From positions 27,357,611 to 27,421,610 of the forward strand of contig NC_092576.1 of the NCBI RefSeq assembly GCF_037975245.1: DNA of 64,000 bases. The letters run 5' to 3'. A model generated the notes under the pieces. It worked only from the letters and a program-made list of their open reading frames with translations. It was not told where the DNA came from and did no database searches. Origin of the DNA: Apostichopus japonicus. Lineage: Eukaryota > Echinodermata > Holothuroidea > Aspidochirotida > Stichopodidae. The position numbers and the translations under genes are program-made. This document shows, piece by piece, positions 49,518 to 61,041 of the stretch; positions within the stretch are counted from its first letter, which is position 1, and the number at the start of each line of letters is the position of its first letter.

Positions 49518-51061
49518 GTCCCTTTTAGCTGCAATGTCAAGAATCTGTATTGTTAACCTTTGAAGGAATCTACTATCAGTGGATCTGATGGTAACGCCTC
49601 CTGTTAATAAATCTTTTACTATGGCCACTTCATCATCAGGCTCACCAACTTGTTCAAAGAAACATAGTATTGCGAAAGATTGTCCGTCCTTAATTCCTTT
49701 CAGATACTTGATGATTCTTGATGATGCTTTCTTATTGAGTCCACAAGCAAATCTAAAGACAAACTGTAGATCTACAGGGTTTATTTTCTCGAACTCTTTC
49801 TGGAGCCAAAGAGCTCCGTGCTCCATACTCCCTGCACACTTTGAAAGATAGTTGGCTGCGTACCATTCAGCAAATAGTTTATGATAAAATCTGACAACAG
49901 TCGTTCGCTCGATAACAGAAACCGCCGCCATCCCTGGTGTATCATTTATCTTGAAAATGTCTTCTTCAAGTAGGATACCTATTGAGAAAAGTTCATTGTA
50001 ACATCCATCGCCAACATTGGTCTTGAACGTTTCTTTTTGCCAAACAATCTGCTGAATCTTTCCAGTAAGGGCATCAAATAATAGTTTGTTAAGCTTTGGA
50101 TAATTTGGAATGATATAACAGTCTTTTCGTTTTCTAGCGTGACCCATTTTGTTCCGCATATGCTCATAAAAGCACGTTAGAATGTGCCTAAAAAAACTGG
50201 TAACAGACGCGAATGATAAAATGTTTTTTGAATCGTAAGAGATATGCACAAACATCACACAGAAGAGAGGTACTTGACAAATGTCGCTCAGCACAGGACT
50301 GCTAGTGAGAAGATCATTGATTCTCCTAGCCGCTTGATTATCGTTAACAGCAACAGCTCTTCTGATGTAGTCATCCCTTGCATTATCATCAAAACCTGTC
50401 AAACGAACATTGACCGTCTCTACATCAAGATTATCAGGTATATAGGATGACCTCGTACATGTTATTACCTTAAAGTTCGCAAACATATTACCAGCGATGA
50501 TTTTCATAACTTCTGATATCTCAATATTATCTTTGTCCGGATATTCATCATACCCATCAAAAACCAGCACTGCGCCCGGGCTGTTTCTCAAAATTTCCAT
50601 AATGTCTTTCTCTGTTAGATTTGATTCACCTGGCATCAGCATCAGTTTGATCGCTTGACAAAACGACGATATACCGCCGAGGAGTCTTAGTGGAAGCAAG
50701 ATAAAGATAGATACATCTTTCAATGGAGATGAATCAGATGCAGTGCACCAGTCATATGCAGCTTGTAATGTAAACGTTGATTTTCCATAACCAGGATCGC
50801 CTTCTAACAGTATTCGCTTTGAAGATATTATGTCATCGTTAAATACATCGCGATATGAGTTTAGCTTTACGGCTTCCATTGTATTTCCTTCCAACAAACG
50901 TTCGGTATCTTTATTGTCTCTTCTGTGCATTTCAATACCACCTTCTACAAATATGTCATTCACACGAAACACCTTTTCGCGGATGTACGGTATTGGATTG
51001 ATCTTGCTATAAAGTTGTTTGTAAAATGTCTTTAGGTATCGCACGAACTGGCATGTCTTAT
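49518..51061 (-). CDS. NLR NACHT exon (NTPase core of a NOD-like receptor)
   Basis: One 1544-bp exon encodes about 515 residues of an NLR protein, a cytosolic sensor that oligomerises through its NACHT NTPase. A short linker with NPIPYIREKVF and VNDIFVEGGIEM leads to Walker A GDPGYGKST (complement of 50775-50801) and Walker B LVFDGYDEYP (about 50570-50538). A sensor-1 like VITCTRSSY, winged-helix and NLR-helical segments follow, including FYHKLFAEWYAANYLS. On the - strand it opens after GAGAACAG in phase 1 (G+AT, Asp) and closes AGGGAC|GTAAGTATT in phase 0. Its last 40 residues are a C module like those at 39489 and 23872. The frame has no interruption. The N-terminal partner is the death-fold exon 541 bp upstream, and the C-terminal cassettes follow. 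Confidence 0.94.
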
Positions 51062-51602
51062 CTGTTCTCAAAGTAATAGAAACATATAGCTTTAATAACA
51101 ATTTTTTATTCTTCGTTATTTTTTATGATAAAACTGGAAACTGGATAATAATAATAACAATAACAACAACAATAATCTTAATATATGTAATAATAATAAT
51201 TATGATGATGACGACGACAAATGTACTGTAGCCTGTAACCACTTACAGTACGTCATCTCTGGGAAAACGTGGCATGGGCTTAAATCTGATTAATATACTT
51301 GATATATAGCTTACATTTAGCTTACAAACATTTTACTTATGATCCTAATAATCATTTTAACATGTTTTCAAGTTATGAACTGATGTGATATTTACACAGG
51401 CTAACTTGCAACAGTCGTTTTGTTTGGGTTGTATTTGACAATGACTTGGTAATTAGTTCCAGATATTTAGTTGTTAACACATTAACGTAGTTTAATAACA
51501 GACTAGCCTACGTTTTACCCTGTATGCAGGCTTGTATTCCGTCATTTATTTGGTCGTACATGTGTCAGTCTCTAGTCAGATATATATCGCACTTCACCTT
51601 AC
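51062..51602 (-). other. DED-NACHT intron with AAT/GAT microsatellite
   Basis: 541 bp from GTAAGGTGAAG to GAACAG. It contains ATAATAATAACAATAACAAC and GATGATGACGACGAC simple repeats (about 51144-51221) and no further exon. Confidence 0.75.
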
Positions 51603-51866
51603 CTTCGGATCCCTGGAAAATACGATGCAGCGTGCTTAGTAAACCCTGAAGTTCCAACTTATCAAGAGCAGTTAACAAGGGTGAGATGTCATTAGGCTTT
51701 ATTTTACCCCTTTCTTCCATTAAGGAGACCATGAGTAGCCCGGGGCACTTTTGCGCATGTCGTAACTCATCAATCTTAGCAAGAGGAAACATGAAGAACG
51801 TTGCAAGACTGAGTATGATTTCAGTTGTGAGGAGCTCGGCTAGGCGTACCTTAAACCTGCCAAAAT
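51603..51866 (-). CDS. NLR death-effector-like domain exon
   Basis: On the - strand, ATTCTCTTTACAG and GAAG|GTAAGGTG bracket 264 bp, phase 1 in and phase 1 out, so the exon is a frame-neutral domain module. The 88 residues are predicted helical. RLAELLTTEIILSLATFF is followed by PGLLMVSLMEERGKIKPND and ISPLLTALDKLELQGLLSTL. The central LxxSLMEERGKI...ISPLL...L matches the death-effector-domain pattern (helices 3-5), although the usual RxDL motif is not obvious. Such domains recruit FADD-like adaptors and caspases. The single leftover G joins AT of the NACHT exon to encode Asp. The exon carrying the start codon lies further upstream and was not found. Another death-fold type (DEATH or CARD) is possible. 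Confidence 0.75.
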
Positions 51867-51924
51867 CTGTAAAGAGAATTTTACGAAACATGAACGGCCT
51901 TGACTCAGTGTGATTAGAAAATTG

Positions 51925-53280
51925 TTCTTTATTGAAAAGAAGAGACCAAGGGCACTATGGTTTCTTGCTTGTAAGGAATATTTACAAGGTAGCAGCACTG
52001 TCCTGAAATAGTTATGTGGTCCGATGTACACACACCACATTATTCACAAAAATATCACAAATCAACCGTTGGTCCTTTTGAAAACCTATTGAGGACCAGG
52101 TGTCTGATATGAGTAGGAGTTGGCTCTTTTTACAGAACTCACAGAATCATCCTATCTGTACTTATAAAGACTTTTTACAAACCAACACAACATTGATCTC
52201 TAATAAATTAGCACACAGAGGTTGCAGAGGAGTCAACTTATGGACAATTGAGATCGGAATATGACCACGAAAATTCAAATAATAAACTTAAAAGAAGCTA
52301 ATACAGGTCACCAGAAGTCAACTTGAGGTCAACCTGAGGTCAAAAGTCACCCAAATGCAGAGCGACTATTGGATAACAAGAGCGTAACTCCCAACTTTGA
52401 TGGATATTTAGTTCTGAAGTTATTGCAAAAATATTAGTTTTTGACCATTAATTGACCTTTTTTTTTACCTTGGATCACATGACTATTATTTTTGGAAACG
52501 ATCCCTTACCCCATTCAAAACTAAACCACAAATATTAACCATGTCAGCCCCTGTCGATGGTAGTTTCACAAGTTATTGCCAAAAAACACATTTTGACTCA
52601 TAATTGATCTTTGGTGACCTTGGATCACATCACAATTAGGAAAATGTGCCCCTACTTCATTCACAACTTGTCCCAATATATCAGCCATGTCAGACTCCGT
52701 GACTAGAAGTTGTTTCAAATATTAGCATAAGTACCTAGTGTTTTGAACATAGGCAACCTTGAATGACCGTGGATGACCTAATGGTTTTCATCAAAAATGT
52801 TTCCCTCGATGATGTGAAATCTGTTCTAAAATTGTTAATTGCTCCAATGTACACACTCAATGTTATTCCTAAAAAGGTATCAAAACCTAAAAAAAAAAAG
52901 GTTATTTCAAAAATGCTAGTTTTTGACCTCTAATTGACATTTGTTGACCTTGGATCACATGACCGTAATATTTGAAAATGATTCCTTGCCCCATTCACAG
53001 CTTGTCTCAAAATATTAACTGCATCAGACTTTTTCAATGGGAGTTGTTGCATTTTTAAAAATTTGGCATTTTTGACCCTAACTGACCTTTGGAGACCTCT
53101 GCGGGCACCAAAAACAATATGGATCTTCCTCTCACTATGGGCTATTGCTATTCACCCACAAAGTTTGGACATCATTTCCTTATTGGGATATCGTGTATAC
53201 AAGCCAATCGTCACACACACATACCAAGTTGAATGCATAGGTTCCTTGCTTTGCAAATAGCAAGAAACCTAAAAAAGGAA
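51925..53280. repeat. Dispersed repeat copy 2 (shared with 10-11 kb)
   Basis: Same block order as 9990-11035: GACCAGGTGTCTGATA, GTCACCAGAAGTCA..GAGGTCA, then at least four subunits with TGACCTT-GGATCACAT-GAC, then GGGCACCAAAAACAATA and a short CACACACA tract. GGTTTCTTGCT near the start and its complement AGCAAGAAACC near 53268 may be degenerate terminal inverted repeats. It lies upstream of the death-effector exon, probably in an intron. Confidence 0.75.
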
Positions 53281-53474
53281 ACATACGGGAGGTTGATGGC
53301 GCACGAGTGAAATAGCCTTTTTACTTTTGAGTATAAAGAAGGATATGAGAGTATACCACCTTCATTTCAATGTTGAAGATCTTAGTCATTTATTTCTTAG
53401 AGTGGAGGTCCGTTTTGACCCTATGTAGGCCTACGTAAGTTATTTCTACAAGTCCACCCAGCCGTGAAACTCTT

Positions 53475-55535
53475 AACCCCTAGTATGCCTAATCTACGTT
53501 GTCATACCATTAATCGATTAAAATTGATTATTTGTTTACAATGTTATGCTTTCATTACTTTACAATAAAATTATATAACAATATGATAGATGTTATTACC
53601 ACCGTACTGTACTAAAAATCACGTGAATAAATGATGGGGGCAAAAACATGAAAAAACATTTCATTTGGAATGATGATATCAATTGAATATCCAAGAAAAA
53701 TTGTAATATTTCTAAAGGTCTTAGTCACCCTTATCTTTTGTATTTTTTTTTTTATTGTACACTTGTTTAGTACAGCAGTTATACTGTTCTAAGATTCAAC
53801 CGTTATTCGTCTTACAGAACACGAGTCTATCTCGATGGCATGTTTATGGTATTGTCACTGGTAGCCCATTTCAACCTCGGTTTTGTTTTCTACGTTTGTC
53901 CTCGTGAGACAGAATCTGGCCTTTTTTAAATATAACCAAAGCCTAACAAACTGACACGTGAAAAAACAGAAAATCGTTATGAGACGGTTAAAATTATGCC
54001 GTTTTTAAAAGCTATCTGCGTTAATTTATACAGTCGTGAATGGTTGTGACACTCATTAACAGTAACAAACGAATAAATTATCACTGACAAGTTGCTTATA
54101 GGCTTACTTTGTTCTGTTAACTTCCTGTATTAACTCATACCGTCGTAAAGTTTTGATGACAATACGTCACGAAATAAAGCCCATCGTAAAATATAAAAAT
54201 GCTTCATTTAAGTTATTGTCAGGCCTGCACCTTCATTTTATATTTAAACAAAGAAATATATACCTTCGGGGGTTTTCCCAATTAAATTGCAATTAAATAG
54301 AAATAAAAGTATAGTCACCTTATAACTATAGAAATGCCATCACAAAAATAAAACGATGTTCACTGAACTGATAAACACACAGTCCGAATCGCGCTGTCAT
54401 CGGCTCTAGAATGATTTGCTATGTTTTACCACTGTTACGCGGGCCCATTGTAGCCTAACGCTAATCACTGCTAGTGAGGAACCTAACGTTATAATATAGA
54501 AAGTATTTGAAATTGCCTACGTGATAAATCCATATTTGAGAAATTAGGTCGGGTTACCGTGTCAGAATGTTATAATACACGATTGTTCTGGTATATTTCT
54601 TATGATGACACGCTGGTCTCGGGTTAACGTCGGTTTTCGTGAAATCGCGTGTAAGCTGTGCACACATTTTCGTGGATTCTCTGTAATATTCGCGAGATAT
54701 GCAAAGGACTTCCAAGAATGGAGAAACTGGGTCGGGTTGTTACTCAGGTGTATCGAGAAAGATCTAGATGATTCTTGACATGGCGAATCGTATAAAAACC
54801 CGCCCAGATCGGAGAGTTTCTCAACGAATACAAGCGACGACACATATTATACCATTCTACTATATATCGTCAGTGCTCAACTGCCAGTAGTTTCTGAGGG
54901 ATTGAGATATCGATACCAAGATTGATTGTACACTTCCATTCAGAAGTTTGAAGAGGACTTTGCTGTGAATACAGTTTTTCAGTCTTTATTTCGGAGAAGG
55001 TGAAGAATTTCTGTCTCCGTTGAGGAAGTTCGTTACGCCAGGAGTTGGTGGCTATAAAGCTGATTTTGGACTGACTCTGGTAATATTTAGTCGGCGAAAA
55101 GTTCGACTTGTGCTTCACTCGATTGTGGCTGGAAGTCTGTCTTCTATTTTGGAGCATCGCCGGAAAGATGGTGACTGCTGTTTCTGGGATCGCGAGAAAC
55201 TTCGCCGAGGACCAGTGAATTTCGCGGTACAACGGACCGAGAATCGTCGTCATCAAGGTCGTGGCCGCTGAGGGATATCGCCGTTGGAAGAGACCAGCAT
55301 GTGTTAAAGTGTATCCTATCTTGTTAAGTTTGTGAGTAATTTTCTATATATTTGTAATTACCACTTATTGTTGTTGATTCAATCTCCATTGTTCAATATA
55401 GTTTACGTTCTCATTCAAATTCTCTAGACTCGTCAATTTGTCTGTGTTCCTTACAGAAACGAACCCAGGCTTGTGTCTCGTTAAAAATTAATTATCGAGA
55501 CCTCTCGCATTCAAACGTAACACTACCAATAGTAC
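53475..55535. repeat. 2-kb tandem duplication, left copy
   Basis: From TAACCCCTAGTATGCCTAAT to CACTACCAATAGTAC it matches 55837-57525 along almost its entire length with scattered substitutions. It contains about 341 bp (about 54566-54906) missing from the right copy. Confidence 0.9.
54568..55522 (+). mobile_element. Solo-LTR-like segment
   Basis: The segment starts TGTTATAATAC and ends CAAACGTAACA, i.e. TGTTA...TAACA, the inverted ends typical of LTRs, and is 955 bp long. On the + strand a TATA box (CGTATAAAAACCCGCCCAGA, about 54788) lies in the first third, as in a U3 region. There is no matching 5-bp duplication and no primer-binding site, so a solo LTR that was later duplicated with its flanks is only a suggestion. 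Confidence 0.45.
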
Positions 55536-55836
55536 CACAATATTTTTTTGGGTAAAATGACTCATGTTTATGATCCAATAAACTTTTTCTTAATTCATTG
55601 TAAATAGTATATTTTCAGCTGTAAATTAACTAATAGCTACCCCGGTTGCAACGATTTTTTAGTTAGAATGAAATACATTATGAGGGTTGAAAATTACATT
55701 GCTTCAAAAAGGAACAGCTCACGAAATAAACGACTAAGATATAGAAGATATAACTCAGAGCATGTTTATCATACTTTATGCCAATGGCTGATAATTAAAA
55801 TTACACAGTCTTTTGTTGGCTTCGGTCATTAAATTA

Positions 55837-57525
55837 ACCCCTAGTATGCCTAATTTATGTTATTATACCATTAATCGAATAAAATTGATTATTGTTTACA
55901 ATGGAATGCTTTCATTACCTTACAATAAAATTATATAACGATATGATAGATGTTATTACCACCGTACTGTACTACAAATCACGTGAATAAATGATGGGGA
56001 AAAAACAATTCATTTGGAATGATGGTATCAATTGAATATCCAAGAAAAATTGTAATATTTTTAAAGGTCTTAGTCACTCTTATCTTTTGTATTTTTTTAT
56101 TGTACACTTGTTTAGTACAGCAGTTATACTGTTCTAAGATTCAACCGTTATTCGTCTTACAGAACACGAGTCTATCTCGATGGCATGTTTATGGTATTGT
56201 CACTGGTAGCCCATTTCAACCTCAGTTTTGTTTTCTACGTTTGTCCTCGTGAGACGGAATCTGGCCTTTTTTAAATATAACCAAAGCCTAACAAACTGAC
56301 ATGTGAAAAGATGAGAGGGTTAAAATTATGCCGTTTTTAAAAGCTTTCTGCGTTAATTTATACAGTCGTGAATGGTTGTGACACTCATTAACAGTAACAA
56401 ACGAATAAATTATCACTGACAAGTTGCTTATAGGCTTACTTTGTTCTGTTAACTTCCTGTATTAACTCATACCGTCGTAAAGTTTTGATGACAATACGTC
56501 ACGAAATAAAGCCCATCGTAAAACATCAAAATGCTTCATTTAAGTTATTGTCAGGCCTGTACCTTCATTTTATATTTAAGCAAAGAAATATACCTTCGGG
56601 GTTTTTCCCAATTAAATTGCAATTAAATAGAAATAAAAGTATAGTCACCTTATAACTATAGAAATGCCATCACAAAAATAAAACGATGTTCACTGAACTG
56701 ATAAACACACAGCCCGAATCGCGCTGTCATCGGCTCTAGAATGATTTGCTATGTTTTACCACTGTTACGAGGGCCCATTGTAGCCTAACGTTAATCACTG
56801 CTAGTGAGGAACCTAATGTTATAATATAGAAAGTATTTGAAATTGCCTACGTGATAAATCCATATTTGAGAAATTAGGTCGGGTTACCGTGTCAGATATC
56901 GATACCAAGATTGATTGTACACTTCCATTCAGAAGTTTGAAGAGGACTTTGCTGTGAATACAGTTTTTCAGTCTTTATTTCGGAGAAGGTGAAGAATTTC
57001 TGTCTCTGTTGAGGAAGTTCGTTACGCCAGGAGTTGGTGGCTATAAAGCTGATTTTGAACTGACTCTGGTAATATTTAGTCGGCGAGAAGTTCAACTTGT
57101 GCTTCACTCGATTGTGGCTGGAAGTCCGTCTTCTATTTCGGAGCATCGCCGGAGAGAAGGTCACTGCTGTTTCTGGGATCGCGAGAAACTTCGCCGAGGA
57201 CCAGTGAATTTCGCGGTACAACGGACCGAGAATCGTCGTCATCAAGGTCGTGGCCGCTGAGGGATATCGCCGTTGGAAGAGACCACCGTGTTTTAAAGTG
57301 TGTCCTATCTTGTTAAGTTTGTGAGTAATTTTCTATATATTTGTAATTACCACTTATTGTTGTTGATTCAAACTCCATTGTTCAATATAGTTTACGTTCT
57401 CATTCAAATTCTCTAGACTCGTCAGTTTGTCTGTGTTCCTTACAGAAACGAACCCAGGCTCGTGTCTCGTTAAAAATTAATTATCGAGACCTCTCGCATT
57501 CAAACGTAACACTACCAATAGTACG
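55837..57525. repeat. 2-kb tandem duplication, right copy with deletion
   Basis: Homologous to 53475-55535. The left 341 bp of the LTR-like segment, including its TATA box, are missing, with GTCAG joined to ATATCGAT. The copy ends in the same CACTACCAATAGTAC and abuts the LINE fragment directly. Confidence 0.9.
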
Positions 57526-58277
57526 GCTGGCAGCCCTTACAACCTTCTCTAATTTAATCGAAGAATCCTTTGTAAGCAGCCCGTAAAAACAAATAATACT
57601 AAAAGTCAGCACGCTTTGTATCACTGACTGGTAAAAAAGTACAAGAATAGTGTTGTCGATATTAAAATATTTCAGTTTACGTAAAAAGTACAATCGTTGG
57701 CAAGCTTTTGATCTAATTGCATCAACCTGGTCTTTGAAGTTAAGTTTACAGTCAATGATAGTACCTAGATATTTATAGCGGTGCACCTTTTCGACAATCT
57801 CATCATTAACCCTGATTTGAGCATGATCATGTGGCTGTTTTCTGAAGTCAAATACTATCTCCTTAGTTTTTTTGCCATTCAATTTGAGGTAGTTTTGGTT
57901 GCACCAAGTAACAAAATCTTTGATTTCCTTCTCATACGGAGCAACAACATCGGTTTGCAGGTAACCCGTTATCACTGTATCATCAGCATATTTAATAATA
58001 GAACAGACATCGTGTTTACTTCTGCAATCGTTAGTGTATAAGCAGAAAGGGACAGGAGATAGATAGCATCCCTGAGGGGCACCAGTACTAACGGATCGAA
58101 CATCAGAGCAAATGCCATTTAATTTAACAAACTGTGGTCTGTCTCTTAAATAGTTTAAGATCCACAACAGTAACCTGCAATTTACACCAATAGCTAACAG
58201 TTTATTAATTAATAAGTGCGGCTGAATGGAGTTGAAGGCACTTGAAAAGTCAACAAAGAAAGAAAGAAAGAAAATAA
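57526..58277 (-). pseudogene. LINE reverse transcriptase fragment (Rex1/Babar-like)
   Basis: On the - strand an open stretch encodes motif A as FVDFSSAFNSIQP (near 58220-58255), then STGAPQGCYLSP and the catalytic IIKYADDTVITG, and then NYLKLNGKKTKEIVFDFR, RYKYLGTIID and RLYFLRKLKYF, a set seen in Rex1/Babar-type CR1 LINEs. The stretch is cut at both ends. Upstream it begins at a (GAAA)n tract, and downstream its frame runs into the duplicated LTR-like sequence, where the last residues GSVTFECERSR are not LINE. TTG at 58165-58167 is not a real start. It is a remnant with no endonuclease. Confidence 0.8.
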
Positions 58278-59455
58278 ACTAGAGCACCAATGGTGCAGAA
58301 GCTCATACCTTTTCGAGCTTAAAAATGTAGGGCCCACAAAACTTTATGGCCCACCAAATTTCAGATTCCTCCAATTTTGGGCCTAAAGGGATAACCCCCC
58401 CCCCCCTCCGTTAGCAGCATCCTGGCCACACCACTGGCTATAATTCCTATTTTCCCCCTTTAATTCCTATTTTACCCACTCTCTCAAACAATACCACTGA
58501 CCTACCCTATTAAACTTTCTCCCCTCTACCTGAGCAGACATAACTCCTTCCCAAAATTTTGGCTGGCTACCTCCTACATACCTCAGGCTCAAAGACTTCT
58601 AAGAATCGGCAAGTGCTGATTGGCTATAGGGCTCTCATGCTTACAGTTCAACAGTTAATAACAACTCCCAATACTGCTTTAATTCCACTAACAGCCTCTG
58701 CAGAGCTTAACCACAAATGTAAACAAACACTGCAGAGACTGGGAGACAAATTAAAGGAGCTTTGGAAAAAGGTGAAGGCTCAGATTTTTCTAAAAGATGG
58801 GGATTAATTGTAATTAAATAACTTTTGACCAAAAATTATTAGGCATCACCTTATTCATACACAATCCAACAATCATCAGTTCAACTTTGAATATGATCCA
58901 TCAAAATCTTGAGGAGATTGAGATATTTGAAAATATTACAAAGAATGACCCCCGATGACCCCCTAAATAACATTTGACCTCAATTTTCCGAACACCCCTC
59001 GTAACCCTCATCCCGAGGAACGTTGTGACTAAGTTTCATTATAACTGGCCATACACTGTACGAACGGAAGCAACTTGAAAATATAGGGCCACGGCCCGGG
59101 CCACAAAAGACCCCTAGTTGATCTTTGATCTCAAATTCATGAACACCCTGAAGGTAAAGCTTCCATAGCACTATCGTGACAAACCCTCAACATTGTACCA
59201 TGGAATCTGTTGGAGAAGAAGCATTTTGCGTATTTCCACAAAATGGCCCATTACGGCCCACAGGTGACCTTTGACCCCAAATTTCGGACCATCTCTGATG
59301 GCCCTATACCCAATGGTCCTCGTGTCCAAGTTTCATGAAATTCCATCAAACACTGTGCGAGTGGGAGCGGTTTTACCAATTGTTGACGGATAGAGTGATA
59401 GACGCCGCACTGTAACAATAGCTCACACCAACATGCTGGCATGAGCTAAAAAACA
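58270..59455. repeat. Dispersed repeat with inverted AGCTCAT ends
   Basis: The left end has GCAGAAGCTCATACC and the right end GCTGGCATGAGCTAAAAAAC. The 3' part contains blocks such as GACCTTTGACCCCAAATTTC, AAGTTTCATGAAATTCCATC and GACGGATAGAGTGATAGACG, typical of abundant non-coding repeats in marine invertebrate genomes. A C-run lies near 58396. No coding capacity was recognised, and the boundaries are uncertain. Confidence 0.5.
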
Positions 59456-59690
59456 GAATTTGTGGTCAAGAGAAACAAAGAATGCAATGAAAGAGAATCC
59501 ACAGTCTCGAGTCGACCCTGTGTGTTTCAACGCAACCTTTTTGGGCTATCATGCTTTTCCCTCTAATTCTTAAAACAGTTTCCTCTCACTCAAAAGGGAG
59601 CCATCTAGTCAGCAAAAAACCTCCAGATAGGCCCGGCAAGCAGGACAGCCCTTCTCGACTGCTTTAATCTCATCCCTTTAATCTAATCCC

Positions 59691-59876
59691 TCACACCGAT
59701 AGAGAGCCTTCCCTGAAGTCCGTTTTTCCGATCAAACAATTGACCAGAGCCGGTTTGTTGTTTTTGCTGTCTTCTTTGGCCTTCATTAGTATTTCCCTGA
59801 TCCCTTCTGTTGTCTCCTCGCTGAGACGGTAACCGGTCCCGCCGTAACCTATTGCGACTTTGTCATAGTCGCAGAA
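59691..59876 (-). CDS. ILVBL: ILVBL/HACL2 terminal exon
   Basis: On the - strand, TCGCCCTCTACAG opens 186 bp (61 codons and TGA, 59691-59693) in phase 0. The peptide begins FCDYDKVAIGYGGTG, with the ALVNCLIGKTDFREGSLSV ending characteristic of ILVBL, a thiamine-diphosphate enzyme related to acetolactate synthase. In mammals ILVBL acts as 2-hydroxyacyl-CoA lyase 2 in the endoplasmic reticulum, cleaving 2-hydroxy-fatty acyl-CoA in alpha-oxidation. The preceding exon ends in phase 0 after DLT, so the join is in frame. Confidence 0.92.
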   Translation of the reverse strand, partial: FCDYDKVAIGYGGTGYRLSEETTEGIREILMKAKEDSKNNKPALVNCLIGKTDFREGSLSV

Positions 59877-60767
59877 CTGTAGAGGGCGACGAGAAGAACA
59901 AACACATATTCAAGAGTTTTCTGAACAGAAAGGTATGTTAAAAACAAAACTTTGCAAAGGATGTGTTTAATTGTATAATACAGTGCTGGTGAAATTTACT
60001 TTAACACCTCACAAAGACTGCTATGTACGTAACGTTGAGTGGCTTGACTGGTCTGTTAACAAATTGTTATCGGTAAATATTTTCAAAACTTGTGTCTTCT
60101 CTTTGACCAGCTGATCGACCACTGGCTATTTATCAAAATCCAAACTGAGGCTAAAGAAATGGGTTGTTTAGGGCAGATTAATGAATCGTCACAAGTAACA
60201 AGAAGTGGCTTTGTTGTGCCCAAAAAAAATGTTCAATATTGGTTTGCTGTTATCGGCAACGAGGCTAAATTTTACAAAAAGATACCGATACGCCATCAAT
60301 GATGCAAATATCGTTGCATACCGACACAACACAATCATGGTTCTCATAGGCGTAGGGGGCGGGGGGACTGGGGGGGCTGCAGCCCCCCAACCAATCGGGC
60401 AATATGCTGTGAATTTTTTGGGCACCTACAGAAAGAAAAGTAATTTGCACTGTGTTTTTCAATGGTTAAACTTATATTATTATTATTATCATTATTATTG
60501 TAACGACTTCCCCAATAATTATAACCAATATGGAAGGGTAATAACAGGGCAAATGATTGTATGCTATTGGTGTGCGATGTTATAACCGATACATGCCCTA
60601 ATGATATGCACATTAACATGATGAACACCAACCATTCTTCAAGGAAATCTCTACCTCCCCCCACTCCCTGCAAGTTTATGAATGATGAAATATCAATGTC
60701 TTTTTTCTCCCCTTGCCAAACTGTTTCAAAGACAAAACCAGGATGATAATACTGAGAGTGAACTCAC
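59877..60767 (-). other. ILVBL: ILVBL last intron, with a G/C-rich repeat fragment
   Basis: 891 bp. It includes GGCTGCAGCCCCCC near 60377, part of a common GGCGTAG-edged repeat, and a TAT/TTA microsatellite at about 60472-60500. ORFs here are not exons. Confidence 0.6.
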
Positions 60768-61041
60768 CGTCAAGTCACAAGCCACCCTGGTGCTGAAGAT
60801 CTTTTCTTGGTCTCGTAAGATCTGAGTCCAGCAGGCGTCGTTGCCGACCACGGCTATCACCGGTATCTTATGTCTACTGAAGGTGTCAAACTCGGCCACG
60901 CTGTAACCCAGAGTCCCGTCCCCGTAGATGATCCAGACCTCGCAGTCCGGTCGACACAACTTGGCACCGAGAGCGAAACCGCCACCCACTCCCAGAGTGC
61001 CGAAGGCTCCCGGGTCCAGCCACTTCAAGGGTCCACGGGGC
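60768..61041 (-). CDS. ILVBL: ILVBL/HACL2 thiamine-diphosphate-binding exon
   Basis: On the - strand, CCTTCCTTCCCTCTAG|G and TTGACG|GTGAGTTCAC bracket 274 bp, phase 2 in and phase 0 out. It encodes [20 protein letters not shown] and [14 protein letters not shown]. The ThDP/Mg motif follows, with [15 protein letters not shown] at its start and the conserved GND of [11 protein letters not shown] at its end. These are the C-terminal TPP-binding domain landmarks of the ILVBL branch. The residues [10 protein letters not shown] and ACW differ slightly from vertebrates but the catalytic motif is intact. The first G completes AG from the exon at 62726 to give Arg. Confidence 0.95.

Noticed and set aside
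51925-53280. Extra NLR exons between the death-effector exon and ILVBL
   Set aside because: The stretch is dispersed repeat and no death-fold or start-codon exon with matching phase 1 donor was found up to 59.6 kb.
55528-56896. Full LTR retrotransposon between the two LTR-like copies
   Set aside because: The interval holds the second copy of the flanking sequence and no Gag or Pol, and there is no primer-binding site; a tandem duplication explains it better.
54562-57260. Paired open frames on both strands of the 53-57 kb duplication
   Set aside because: They match each other only because the segment is duplicated. No domain is visible, and the frame is truncated in the right copy by the deletion.
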